From the NCBI GenBank assembly GCA_963575745.1, contig CAUYUJ010014266.1, positions 354,610-418,609 on the forward strand: a stretch of DNA of 64,000 nt, in the 5' to 3' direction. Made by a program: the position numbers and the translations under genes. How positions within the stretch are numbered: position 1 is the first letter of the stretch; every line of letters begins with the position of its first letter. This DNA is from Prorocentrum cordatum (taxonomy: Eukaryota; Sar; Dinophyceae; Prorocentrales; Prorocentraceae). Below, one piece after another: positions 31,361-40,995 of this stretch. The notes under the pieces are model-generated. The model had not been told where the DNA came from. It saw nothing but the letters and a program-made list of their open reading frames with translations, and did no database searches.

Positions 31361-32344
31361 CCGGGAGCGCGCCTTTCACGCGTTTCGTGGCCCCGTGGCC
31401 TGGGCGCGTGCGGTCGGCAGCCAAGCCTTCTCTAAGTCCTGTAGACTCTCGCCATGTGCCGTCGGCTGTCCGGCGCGCCGCCCCCTCGGCGGACGTCGCC
31501 CCAGCGTGATCCTGGACTGGCGGCCGCCGCGAAGTCGGGGGCGGCAAGAAGGGGGGCGACGACTGGTGGCTGGAGCTCTACGCGCCGCGCTCGCGCGCCA
31601 CGCGCCACGAGGACCTCCTGCCCACGCGGGCGCCGTAGATCGAGTTTTGCCTGGCAGGGCCGCCAGAGGGCTGGAACAGCTCGCGGCGCGCGCGAAGCGG
31701 CGCTGGAGGAAGGCGACGGCCCTCGCCAGGTAGCTGGGCTTCGCCGAGTTTACCCGCGAGGCCTGACCAAGAGAGCGAGCGGCCCACCCGGGCCTCGCCT
31801 TCTCTCGACGGTCTGACCGCTTAGCCCCGCGCCGCGGACGACCCGCGCGCGTCGCTGAGGCCCCTCGGAGCGACCAGCGCGCGTCGCGGGAACTCCACGC
31901 TGCGCTCCGCCCAGTGCCTCGCTCGCCCGTCGTCGCCCTGCCCAGCAGCTGGAGCCTTGCCCGCAGTCGGCCAGCAAGCTAGCTCTCTTTGCTCCGCACA
32001 GCGGACGACCCGCGCACGTCGCTGGGGCCCCTTCGGGGCGACTGGCGCGCGTCGCGGGGTCTCCGCTTTGCGCTGCGCCCGCAGCCTTGGCTGTGGACTG
32101 CGCGGGCACAGAGGTAAAACAATAAAGGTAAGGATTATCTTGGACGGTCTAGCTTTTCTCGCTACCCCCATCGAACAGATCGCGGACAGAGGGGGCCGCG
32201 CCGAAGGCCCTATAGGTAGCTCCACCGAAGGCGCCAGTGGCAGCGCCCGCGTGCCGCCGCCAATCCACATTGACACGCCCCTCACACGGTTCGTGCCCTG
32301 ATAAGGAGCTCCACCGAAGACGATATTCACATGTGCGGTGCCGG

Positions 32345-33245
32345 GCTACTTCCCCGATCGGAGCTTGCCTCTGTAAGGGTCCTAGCGGATTCGTATGATT
32401 AGGTTAGCTGTGGCGCCGATTTCGGCGGCACGCCTTGGTGCCTGGGTGCTCGGTGTTCGGGTGCCTGGGTGCCCGGTGTCCGGGTTCCCGGGTGCCCATG
32501 TGCCTGGGTGCCGGGGTGCCGGGGTGCCCGGTAGCCCTATAGCCCTATAGCCTAATAGCCCAACAGCCCTATAGCCTATAGCCTTATGGCCTTATACCCT
32601 TAGAGCCCCATAGCCCTATAGCACTACAGCCCTATAGCCTTATAGCTGTATAACACTATAGCCCTATGGCCCCATAGCTCTGTATGCCTATAGCCCTATA
32701 GCCCTCTAGCTCCAGAGCCTTATAGTCTTACTATGGCCCCATAACCCTATAGCCCTAAACAATTATGATCGAGTTTTTCATGGGTTTCAGTTGTTCTTCG
32801 TGCTGGCCTTTTCTTTTCTTTATTCCCCAACCAGAGCTTGCCTCTGTAGGGGTCCTAGCGGATTCATATGGTTAGGTGCGGTGCGTTGGGAATTTTGGCG
32901 GCACGTGAAAGTGCCCAGGTGCCCGGGTGACAAGAAGCTGCGTCGCGAATTGTCTCGGGTGCCCGGGTGCCTAGGCGCCTGGGTGCCCAGGTACCCGGGT
33001 GTCTTATAGCCCTATAGCCCTATAGCCCTATTGCCCTGTAGCCCCATATCCCTGTAGCCCAATAGCCTTATGGCGTTATAGCCCTATAGCTCTATAGCCC
33101 TATAGCCCTATAGGCGTATATCCCTATAGCCCTATGGCCCTGTAGCCCTATAACCCTATAGCCCTATAGCCAGATAGCCCCATAGCCCTATAGCACTATA
33201 GCCCTGTAGCCCTATAGCCCTACAGCCCTGTAGCCCCATAGCCTT
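32345..33245. repeat. Duplicated block of GGTGCC and CCCTATAG arrays
   Basis: Two copies (about 32,350-32,760 and 32,822-33,245) begin with GAGCTTGCCTCTGTA.GGGT, CCTAGCGGATTC, continue through GGTGCCCGGGTGCC-type repeats and end in arrays of CCCTATAG with one-base variants. I see no gene. The CCCTATAG unit resembles but does not equal the plant/alveolate telomere unit CCCTAAA. Confidence 0.85.
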
Positions 33246-33260
33246 ATAGCTCTGTGTGCC

Positions 33261-34069
33261 TAGCAGCTGCTGCAATGCTCGGGAGGCGGCCAGCCTGCAT
33301 ATAGGATATACAATGTTTTGTGTCAGTGCTCGAAAGGCGAAGGCTGCCCAACAGACGCGGTGGCGGCTCGGGAGGCGCAGGCAGCCTGTAGACCGGCATG
33401 CCGAAAATGACAGACACCTCCAGAGATGAGGGTGGGGAAAGAGAAGCGACAGCAAAGGGCGGGAGAGCTTGGGCAGCAACGGTTGCACACATATGTTGAC
33501 GCAATGCGTGCTCACAACACCGCTGCGCGGCAACTTTGCGGCCGCTCCAGCTCTACATCTCTGCAAAACGATATGATATCTCCCAGCAGCTACTGCAATG
33601 CTCGGGAGGCGGCCAGCCTGCATATAGGATATACAATGTTTTGTGTCAATGCTCGAAAGGCGGAGGCCGCCCAACAGACGCGGTGGCGGCTCGGGAGGCG
33701 CAGGCAGCCTGTAGACCGGCATGCCGAAAATGACAGACACCTCCAGAGATGAGGGTGGGGAAAGAGAAGCGACAGCAACGGGCGGGGGAGCTCGGGCAGC
33801 AACGGTTGCACACATATGTTGACGCAATGCGTGCTCACAACACCGCTGCGCGGCAACCGCGCGGCCGCTCCAGCTCTACATCTTTGCAAAACGATATGAT
33901 ATCTCCCAGCAGCTACTGCAATGCTCGGGAGGCGGCCAGCCTGCATATAGGATATACAATGTTTTGTGTCAATGCTCGAAAGGCGGATGCCGCCCAACAG
34001 ACGCGGTGGCGGCTCGGGGGGCGCAGGCAGCCTGTAGACCGGCATGCCGAAAATGACAGACACCTCCCG
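33261..34069. repeat. 323-bp tandem repeat at the retroelement end
   Basis: Units begin CAGCAGCT.CTGCAATGCTC at 33,261, 33,584 and 33,907; the third is partial and stops at the junction with the retroelement's 3' end. About 120 bases of each unit (GCAGCAACGGTTGCACACA to ACGATATGATATCTCCCA) recur at the other end of the element, 39,355-39,502. The units are therefore terminal repeats of the element, here tandemly copied. Confidence 0.8.
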
Positions 34070-34132
34070 AACCCCGTAGGTCGGACTGGCCGTGAGGCCG
34101 AAAGCCCCGCAGGGATCGCAACCAACGCAAAT

Positions 34133-34909
34133 CTAATTCCAAGCAGATGACCCATCCTGACGTCGCGGCGCGCTTCGGCGGAGGCCAGCAACGCAGAGGC
34201 AATTAGCGAATCTCGTCGGACACTCGGCGACGATGGATGTCCACTTGCGCCCCCCTGGGGCGGCGTCGGAGAGGACAACGTGATATTTGCTAGACGTAGA
34301 GCAGAAGCCGCCACGACCACAGCACTTCTTTGCAAAACCATCAAGGCTGGGGGCGTGCCAGCCCACGGCGCGCGTGGCTTTCCGCCACCGGGCGCCAAAC
34401 TGGCACAAGTGGCCTACGGCCGACGTGCACGAAACATCAGACATGAGGCGCGCCGGGCGAGGAGCGGCCCACATGATTGAGGGCTGTGGGTTCTCTAGCA
34501 AGCAGGGCACGCCTAGAGACTTACAAAGCGAGATGATGCGGCAACTAAAGTTGCGCGTGCCATTGCACAGCTGTAGCCGCGCCTGCTGTGCGGCCGTGAG
34601 GACAAGGATGCTCGTGGGGGACTCAGTCGATCGAATGGGGGCACGGTTCGCACGTGACCAGGTAGTGCAGGGAGTGCCGAGGAAGATGCCCGCGATGATG
34701 CCGGCCTTCGGCCACCCCGCAATCATGAGCTCGAAGCGCCGGCCGAGATGATTCCCGTCGGCACCGTTGGCCAGGCCCAGCGCGACGCAGCCATGCCCGA
34801 GCGCCCTGAGTTCGGCCGACGCGCGGCCGCTGCCGGCGAAGAGCTCCAGGAAGGCCTGGCGCCGCCGCCGCGTGGCGAGGCGTTGTGAGCAGGCCGCGGA
34901 GATGGCGCT
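34133..34909 (-). CDS. Cytosine-methyltransferase-like domain of the DIRS-like element
   Basis: The frame continues directly from the recombinase after its TAG (34,910-34,912). It contains FLELFAGSG at 34,826-34,852, resembling motif I (AdoMet-binding, D/E-L-F-A-G-x-G) of C5 cytosine methyltransferases. GTPCTTWSRA follows, with the Cys at 34,667-34,669 in the place of the catalytic PC motif, then LLENP (ENP at 34,487-34,495) where ENV is usual. The C-terminal part reads CQFGARWRKAT, GFCSTSSKYHVVLS and GRKWTSIVAECP. The same order of motifs occurs in the copia polyprotein. Enzyme activity is inferred from motifs only; the ENP form is unusual for an active enzyme. An ATG at 34,726 is internal, so expression would need readthrough or fusion with the recombinase. 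Confidence 0.5.
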   Translation of the reverse strand, partial: SAISAACSQRLATRRRRQAFLELFAGSGRASAELRALGHGCVALGLANGADGNHLGRRFELMIAGWPKAGIIAGIFLGTPCTTWSRANRAPIRSTESPTSILVLTAAQQARLQLCNGTRNFSCRIISLCKSLGVPCLLENPQPSIMWAAPRPARLMSDVSCTSAVGHLCQFGARWRKATRAVGWHAPSLDGFAKKCCGRGGFCSTSSKYHVVLSDAAPGGRKWTSIVAECPTRFANCLCVAGLRRSAPRRQDGSSAWN

Positions 34910-35724
34910 CTACGCGCGCCGGGGAGGCCACGCACGCTGGCGCAGCTTAGGCGCGGCCGTGGCGGCCAGCCGGGCGGGCCCCCTGCGCGCCGCCGCGGGC
35001 CCCAGCAACGTCTGGAGCGGCTCCGCGTTGAAGCTGTGCTCGAGGATCCGCGCGGAGTGCTCCTCCACCACCGTCTCGAGGTGAAGGGCCCAGCGCAGGA
35101 CCTGTGCCAGCTTGGCCTGGAGGTGCGTCTCCTTGGCGTACCTCTTCATGCTCGGCGGCACCGCCCACTGCCCATGGCGCTGGGTGCCCTCGAGGGGGCG
35201 TCGCAGCGTCGGGGTGTCGTGCGACGCGCCCCTGTGCCTCAGGGAGTACGGGGTCGGGCTGAGCGGGCCCTGCTTGAGGAGGTCGGAGCGCCGGCTGAAC
35301 ACCGCCCAGCCCCGCGCCACGGTAAGGGCCCAGAGCGACTGCGTGGCGACGGTTGCCGCCATCAGCGCGGCGAAGGTCGGCAGCACGAACGGGTCCGAGT
35401 CGGAATGCATCGACGCGCCCCGCAGGTGCGGCTCGCCCGGCATGAGCCTCCAGGCCCCCACCAAGCCCGGCGTGAAGTGCGCCGGCGCAGCTGAGAACGG
35501 GTCGCCCATGCTGGGGGCCCCGGCGTTGAGGAGCATGTGGTTCCAGTATGCCGTGGTCGCCCCGTCGGGCTCCGCCATCGAGCACCAGCCCAGGCGGAAG
35601 GCCGAGCAGAAGGCCAGGAAGCCGCTGAGGAGCGTGAGGTACCCCGCCTGCGTCGCCGGGCGGACGGCCGCCAGCTCCAGGAGGCTCAGCGTGCCGCAGG
35701 GTGCGGAGCTCTCGACCAGCGCCG
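34910..35724 (-). CDS. Tyrosine recombinase of the DIRS-like element
   Basis: The conserved segment reads TPYSLRHRGASHD, then RHGQW, then SMKRYAKET. This matches the R..H..Y signature of tyrosine recombinases: Arg in the LRH box, a GH-like box and the nucleophilic Tyr at 35,138-35,140. The usual first His of HxLR is Tyr here. The N-terminal part (ELAAVRPATQAGYLTLLSGF) fits a SAM-like core-binding region and continues in frame upstream of the first ATG (35,578). It lies in the same frame as the reverse transcriptase and ends at TAG 34,910-34,912. Such enzymes integrate circular cDNA in DIRS elements. Confidence 0.6.
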
Positions 35725-36056
35725 TAGCCAGCGACGTAGCGCCGCCGCTCGCTGAGGCGCCCGATCCGAGCCACCTCAGAGCGCGGCGCCCAGCGGCGGC
35801 ACGCGCCCAGCCCGGACTCGCTGGCGTCCGAGCACGTGGCGCGGCTGATCCAGGGGGCCGACAGGTCGCGCGCCAGCAGCGGCAGGAGACACCGTACCTG
35901 CCACAGCCCCCGCTGGACCACGGGCCAGAGCTCCTGGATGTCAGCGTCGTTCACCTCGACGAAGGCGTAGGCCGAGTTGAGGAGGGCCAGGGCTTCTCGC
36001 CGAAAGAGAGACGTCCACGTGATGTGCCCCAGGAGGATCCGAAGGGGGTGGCCCGA
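35723..36056 (-). CDS. RNase H region, displaced by two one-base shifts
   Basis: The segment reads SGHPLRILLGHITWTSLFRR, EALALLNSAYAFVE and CSDASESGLGACRRWAP, with the Asp of CSDAS at 35,826-35,828 as a candidate catalytic residue. It is in a different frame from the reverse transcriptase before it and the recombinase after it. A missing G near 36,056 and an extra G near 35,722 would account for this, and together they restore the frame. Confidence 0.5.
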
Positions 36057-37537
36057 CACTTCTTGCGGCGCAGGACTTCCTCGATGGCATACCGCAAGCG
36101 CCAAACGTTCCGCCCCTTGACGGAGAGCCGCCGCCCGGCGCGCAGCTCCAAGCCGAGGTAGGTGCAGTCGCCGGGCGCGCGCTCGGCGTCGTGGACGTGC
36201 ATCCCGACGCGCTGGAGCGGCTCAAAGACCTGGTCGACCACAGCGTCGAAGCGGGCGGCGTTCGCACCAACGGCCAGGCAGTTGTCCACGTACCCCGCGC
36301 ACCCGACGTCCGTCGGCTGAGAGAGCGACACCGCCGGCCGCCCGTCCTCTATGGTCAAGGAGCCGGGCACCCCGGCACGGTCGATCGTGGCCCTCAGCAC
36401 GCGCTGGCACAAGTGCATGGACCACGAGGAGCCCATCGGCATGACGGTGATGCAGCCCTGCACCGCCCCATCAGGAAGGTCGGGGACGCCGTCGGCTCGA
36501 AGGAAGGAGCTGTCGATCGGCGGGGGCCGGAAGTAGTGCTCCAGGCCAGAGGGCATCCGCATCTGATCAAAGGCGCTGGTGGTGTCGCCGGCGGCAACCA
36601 AGCGCCGGCCTCCCTCCCCCTCGAGATCTGAAAACGCCGAGGCGGTGGGGGGCCGCGCGGGCGGGGCGTCTGTGAAGTAGCAGTTCGCCGTCCGAATGTC
36701 GAATATAAGCCGAAGTGATCCGTCCTTCTTGGCCGCGCAAAAAGCACCCAAACACTTCGCGGAGGGGTCGTGGGCCACGAACGTCAGCATATCGTGCCGC
36801 CAGAGCTGCGGCAAAAAGTCGGAGTAGGGAAAAGGCGAGCCAGCCAAAATCGGGTCCAAGTGCGGTCCACGAGGGCAGGCCTCCCGAAGAAGTGATTCAG
36901 CATCTGCAGCGGGTCGTAGCATGTTCAAGCGCCAGTCCTCAAGCCACGAAGTGTCCGACGTGTTAAGCAGGCCCTGCAGAGGCACGGCATGCTCTCCAGC
37001 GCTCGGCCAAGAGACAGAGTCCCTCGCATAAGGACGAGTGGGGCCGCCAGATTCGTACAGCGGCGATCCTGCGAGGAGCTCACCAAGAGCCCCCTCGCGC
37101 AGCCGGTGCTCCTCGGACGGCTGGGGCAGTCGTCGGCAGCACCCGGCCACGTGCTCCAAGGCGCTCCGCCGGGCCGATGTGCATGGGCCCGTCGGCGAGA
37201 CGCCAGGGGGAGAAATCGAATTCATGACGGCGATGGCGTCGTTGGCCCAAGCGACGCCGTGAGCATGCCCCTGGCGCCTTCGAAGGGCTCTCCGAGACCG
37301 GCCGTGTCCAGGTCCCGCGGGTGCAACAGGAAGAGCTGGCAGAGGGAACAGGTCACGCTGGCGACCACCCGACGGCGAGCTGCCACAAAACTGCGTGGAC
37401 GGAGGGCTGGGAGCACCAGGGTCCACTGGCGGGCGAGACGGCGCGGCCGCTGGCTGCCCTGGTCCAGCGGCCGACAGGGGGTCACCCGTCATCATCATGA
37501 TGGCCCTTCTTGTTGCCCTTCTTCCCCTTGGTCGCAA
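36057..37537 (-). CDS. Reverse transcriptase of the DIRS-like element
   Basis: After a Pro/Ala-rich start the protein shows AFCAAKKDGSLRLIFDIRTA (fingers), GDTTSAFDQMRMP (motif A, catalytic Asp), MPMGSSWSMHLCQRVL (motif B), GYVDNCLAVG (motif C, 36,281-36,292) and CTYLGLEL. Motif C has Asp-Asn instead of Asp-Asp, so one metal-binding Asp is replaced. Possible starts are the ATG at 37,537 or the ATG triplet near 37,498, both overlapping the end of ORF1 in another frame. The frame is lost at about 36,056. Confidence 0.65.
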
Positions 37538-38939
37538 GCGCGCGCTCCTCGCGCGTCTTCCTGCGCTCCTTAGCCATCGCCCACTCCTTCGTGAGCTCCT
37601 CCTTCAGGTGCTCCGCCAACTGCGGCGAGACGCAAATGTTCCCGCGGGCCAGGTCACAGCCCACGGTCAGGTGCGTGTCCAGGTTGTCGTCCTTCGTCTC
37701 TGGCGCCAGCCGCTCGCGGTACCGCTCCTAGTGGAGCTGCGCGATGCGGGCAAGCAGCTCGCCCGACGCCAAGTCCACCACGTTCAGCTGGTCGTAGATC
37801 GTCATGAACTCGATCAGCCTGCACGCGCGCTCGTGCTCGGCGACGCCGTGCTCCGAGGCGTGCAGCCGGGCCTCGGTGCGCCATCGGGCATGGCGCCCTA
37901 GCGGTGTCCCGCCGTTGGTCTCCATGAAGCGGAGGACCCACCAGCACGTCCGCGGGCCCTTCGCGGGCCAGTCTGGCCACGGGTGCTCCACCATGGCCAG
38001 CGCCGCCTCCCGAAAAGCCCGATGTCGCTGCCCCAGCGCGTCGTAGCTCACCGCGAGGACGCGTACGTCGGCAGCGGCGGCTGGCGCGGCCGGCGCGACG
38101 GCGGCGCCGCCCCCGGCCCCCGGCGCCGCAGCGGGGGCGGCCGAAGGGGGGGCTCCCGCAGCCCCCAAGCCCGCGGCTGCCGCTGCCGCCAGCAACGGCG
38201 GCACGGGTGGGGCGGCGCCTGCCGCCGGGGGGCCGCCGAGCGCGGCAGCGAGACCGGCGAGCCCGCCGACGCCAGCCCCTGGCGCCGCGGGGGCGGCGAC
38301 CGCCATCGGCGCCGCGGGCGCCGGCGCCGCCGCAACCACCGCTGGGGCCACTGGAGGCGCCACCAGCACGCCGCCCACGGCAGGCGCAGCGCCCGCGGCC
38401 GCTCCGGCGCCAAGCCCGGCACCCAGAGCCACTCCGGGCGCGACGGCTGGCAGAGCCGCAGCGGGGGCCCCTGCGACCGCGCCCGCGGCGGGAGCGCCGG
38501 CGCCAGCCGCGCCCGCTCCCGCGCCGAGAGCCCCCACGCCAGCGCGGCCGGCGAGGTTGGGGACCGCGCGCGGCCCTGGCGGGAGCCCGAGGCGGCCCTC
38601 GGCCGCCGTGCGCAAGGCGTCGCAGGTGGCGGGAGCCGGCACGGCGCGGAAGCGGTGGATGTGGGACGCTCCTGTCGCTGGGTTGCCGGCTCCCATCGCA
38701 CCGCCGATGCTCGGCAGCCATGCCGCGATGTCGGCACCAGGGGCCCCTGCCGCGAACAATTGCTCCTCGTAGCAGTCGCCATCGGGGGTCAGGATCGTGA
38801 GGTCGGTCCGATGAGGCGACGCGATCAGCACCATGCGCTCGTGCCAGACCTCTGGCCCAGGGATGTCGTAGCGCTCCAGGATGAAGTCGCCCGGCGAGAT
38901 CCCCAGGCTGGCAAGGTACTCGGCGACGCGCGCCGCCAT
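37482..38939 (-). CDS. ORF1 (Gag-like) of the DIRS-like element, with in-frame TAG
   Basis: The protein starts MAARVAEYLASLGISPGDFI at the ATG 38,937-38,939. A long Ala/Pro/Gly-rich middle follows, then a conserved C-terminal part with WWVLRFMETNGGTPLG, EHERACRLIEFMTIYDQLN and DLASGELLARIAQLH. A TAG at 37,728-37,730 interrupts it; the same frame then continues ERYRERLAPETKDD, ICVSPQLAEHLKEELTKE and a Lys/Arg-rich tail KERRKTREERALATKGKKG to TGA at 37,482. The basic tail suits nucleic-acid binding. The TAG is probably a mutation in this copy. Confidence 0.5.
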
Positions 38940-39334
38940 CACTGCTGGAAGCCGAGTCGGCGAGAGCGGGTCTCACGCGCCTGCTTGGTACCGATGTCCT
39001 CCAGGGACGCGATCGGGGTCACGAACACGCCCGGGGCGGGCGGTGGGTCCACGGCCAGCTGCGCGCCCGCGCCGCTGTGGCGCAGCGTCAGCACGACGCA
39101 GCAGGCGCCGGCCGCGGCTGACACCACCGCCAGAGCGAGGGTGCCCGGCAGCGTGAGCCCGGTCACCGTGCTCTCCGAGCTGTGGCCGCCCGGGCAGGTG
39201 ATGCGCGGCTCGCACGAGCACGCGTAGGGGGGGCACTTCACGCCCGCCGAGGATGAGTACGCTATGACACCAGCGCCTGCGGCATGGCCGGCCCCCCGCA
39301 GCAGCTCCCACACCGCTGTGTGGAGCACCTCCAT
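38939..39334 (-). CDS. Small membrane-segment ORF at the 5' end of the DIRS-like element
   Basis: About 131 residues from MEVLHTAVWELLRGAGHAAG (ATG at 39,332-39,334). A Cys-rich middle (CPPYACSCEPRITCPGG) precedes a hydrophobic helix LPGTLALAVVSAAAGACCVV, and the end is RSRRLGFQQ. Its TGA shares a base with the ATG of ORF1 (TGATG), an arrangement known for coupled termination and reinitiation. The frame also opens upstream into the terminal repeat. Role unknown; a single membrane span is likely. Confidence 0.45.
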   Translation of the reverse strand: MEVLHTAVWELLRGAGHAAGAGVIAYSSSAGVKCPPYACSCEPRITCPGGHSSESTVTGLTLPGTLALAVVSAAAGACCVVLTLRHSGAGAQLAVDPPPAPGVFVTPIASLEDIGTKQARETRSRRLGFQQ

Positions 39335-39354
39335 GCGCGAGCCCGCGGGGCCCA

Positions 39355-39502
39355 GAGCTTGAGCAGCAACGGTTGCACACAGATGTTGACGCAATACGTG
39401 CTCACAGCACCGCTTCGCGGCAACCGTGCGGCCGCTCCAGCTCTACATCTCTGCAAAACGATATGAAATCTCCCATCTCTGCAAAACGATATGAAATCTC
39501 CC
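39355..39502 (-). repeat. 5' terminal repeat of the DIRS-like element with 28-bp duplication
   Basis: Bases 39,355-39,474 match the 120-base part shared by the 323-bp repeats at 33.3-33.9 kb. The last 28 bases (ATCTCTGCAAAACG...ATCTCCC) are repeated in tandem at 39,447-39,474 and 39,475-39,502. Confidence 0.8.
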
Positions 39503-39507
39503 ATTAC

Positions 39508-39846
39508 TACTCCTCCTCCCCATCCTCCTCCTGCTCCTCCTCCTCCTTTTCCTCCGCCTCCTCCCCCTCTTCCTCCTCCTCCTCCTCCTCCCCCTCCTGT
39601 TCTTCCTCCTCCTCCTCCTCCTCCTCTTTGTCCTCCTCCTCCTCCTCCTCCTCCTCCTCCTCCTCCTCCGTTTCCTCCTCCTCCTCCTCCACCTCCTCCC
39701 TCTTCTTCCTCCTCCTCAATCCTCTCCCGTCCTCCCCCCTCCTCCTGCTCCTGGCTCCTCCTCTCCTCCTCCTCCTCCTCCTCCTCCTCCTCCTCCTCCT
39801 CCTCTTCCTCCTCCTCATCCTCCTCCTGTTCTTCCTCCTCCTCGTA
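39508..39846. repeat. (CTC)n microsatellite
   Basis: About 340 bases of CTC/TCC repeat with few interruptions, next to the 5' end of the DIRS-like element. Confidence 0.95.
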
Positions 39847-39849
39847 TTC

Positions 39850-40540
39850 GTATTATGTTTATTATTAGTGCTAATGTTTCTGACATTTTAATAAGGATGC
39901 GCATTATCATTGCTAGTATTGTCTTATTAGTAGCATTATCACTATTATTACTATGATGGTTATCCGTATTAGTAATCGTAGTATTATTATCATTAGTGTT
40001 GATAGTATTGTTATTGTGATTCGCGTTACTACTGAGAGTACTACGATTATTATTAGTATTATTATTATTATTAGTATTATTGTTATTATTAATATGAGTA
40101 TAAGTAGCCTTGTTCTCCTTGGTATTATTATCGTTATTATTATTCCCCGTGTTATCAGTGTTATTCTTATTTGTACTATTATATCACATGTTACTAGTAG
40201 TTTTCTTATTCATAGTGTGCATCTCATTGTTCTTCTTTTACGTACACTAAAATTATTATTCAGAATATTAGTAGCATCCTTATTCTTAGTTGCATTACAA
40301 TCGAAACTATTATCATTAGTAAAAATATTATTATGAGTATCATTGCAATCGAAACTATTGTTTTTGGTAGTACTACTTTGTTTAGTGCTATTGATCATGT
40401 CGGTATTGCGATTAGTAGCATCAACACCTTTATCACCATCATGATTATTAGTATTCATGTTATTCTTGTTATGTTTAGTATTACTCTCATGTGTAATATT
40501 CGTATTATTATTCTTCGTATTACGAATATGTTTATACTTC
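39850..40540. repeat. AT-rich ATT/AGT triplet-like tract
   Basis: A sharply AT-rich block made of ATTATTAGTATTATTATTG-like repeats, the only such block in the window. No gene; Ile-rich frames are repeat artefacts. Confidence 0.8.
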
Positions 40541-40549
40541 CTCCCCGTC

Positions 40550-40735
40550 CTCCTCCTCCTCCTTCTCCTCCTCCTCCTCCTCTTCCTCTTCCTCCTTTTC
40601 CTCCTCCTCCTCCTCCTGCTCCTCCTCCTCCTCTTCCTCCTCCTCCTCCTCCTCCCCATCCTCCTCCTCCTCCTCCTCCTCCTCCTCCTCCTCCTCCTCC
40701 TCCTCCTCCTGTCCTCCTCCTTTCTGCCGCCTCCT
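40550..40735. repeat. (CTC)n microsatellite
   Basis: CTC repeat with short TTCCTC interruptions. Confidence 0.95.
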
Positions 40736-40784
40736 CCCCTTCTTCTATCCTCCTCCCTCTATCCCGTCCTCCCCCTCCTACGCC

Positions 40785-40995
40785 AACGACGACGAGAAAG
40801 ATGCTGACGACGACGACGACGACGAGAACGACGACAGCGGCGGAGCGACGACGACGACAACGACGACGAGCGACGAGGGACGAAGAGCGAAGACGAACTA
40901 CGACGAACGACAACAACGCCGACGACAAGAGACGACTAACGACGTCAATGGCGATCGGCGAGCGGCGACGACGGCGGCGGCGGTCACGACGATGA
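40785..40995. repeat. (GAC)n / CGACGA repeat
   Basis: Imperfect GAC triplets. Diverged GGC/CTTCGGC repeats continue to about 41,370 (CGGCGGCCCTCGGC). No gene recognised between 40,995 and 41,560. Confidence 0.8.

Larger units (their letters stand above)
28600..32330. repeat. Tandem segmental duplication, about 2 kb per copy
   Basis: Copy A (about 28,600-30,620) and copy B (about 30,685-32,330) share the same order: TGTGGTGTTGGCTCCT with AGAGACAGCGCCCCGCGTTC, a 77-bp satellite block, GGTCGGCAGCCA...CTTCTCTAA, a GC-rich segment with GCCACGCGCCACGAGGACCT, the ACGACCCGCGC segments, and an end near GGAGCTCCACCGAAGACGAT. Copy A has a longer satellite and a (CT)n tract that B lacks. Confidence 0.8.
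33261..39502 (-). mobile_element. Tyrosine-recombinase (DIRS-like) retroelement, broken
   Basis: Reading on the minus strand from 39,502: a 5' terminal repeat, a small ORF with a membrane segment, ORF1 rich in Ala/Pro, then an ORF2 frame with reverse transcriptase, RNase H, tyrosine recombinase and a methyltransferase-like domain, then 323-bp terminal repeats. Reverse transcriptase, RNase H and tyrosine recombinase together, without integrase or protease, define DIRS-type elements. One-base changes near 36,056 and 35,722 and TAG codons at 37,728 and 34,910 interrupt the frames. The exact ends and target duplication could not be fixed; a CTC microsatellite flanks the 5' end. Confidence 0.65.

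Noticed and set aside
28644-31547. Long frames through the 77-bp satellite giving repeats like ACEFRHWD.
   Set aside because: The unit is not a multiple of three and the frames cycle through the same satellite on both strands.
32530-33245. CCCTATAG array as a telomere.
   Set aside because: Internal position, heterogeneous units and difference from CCCTAAA.
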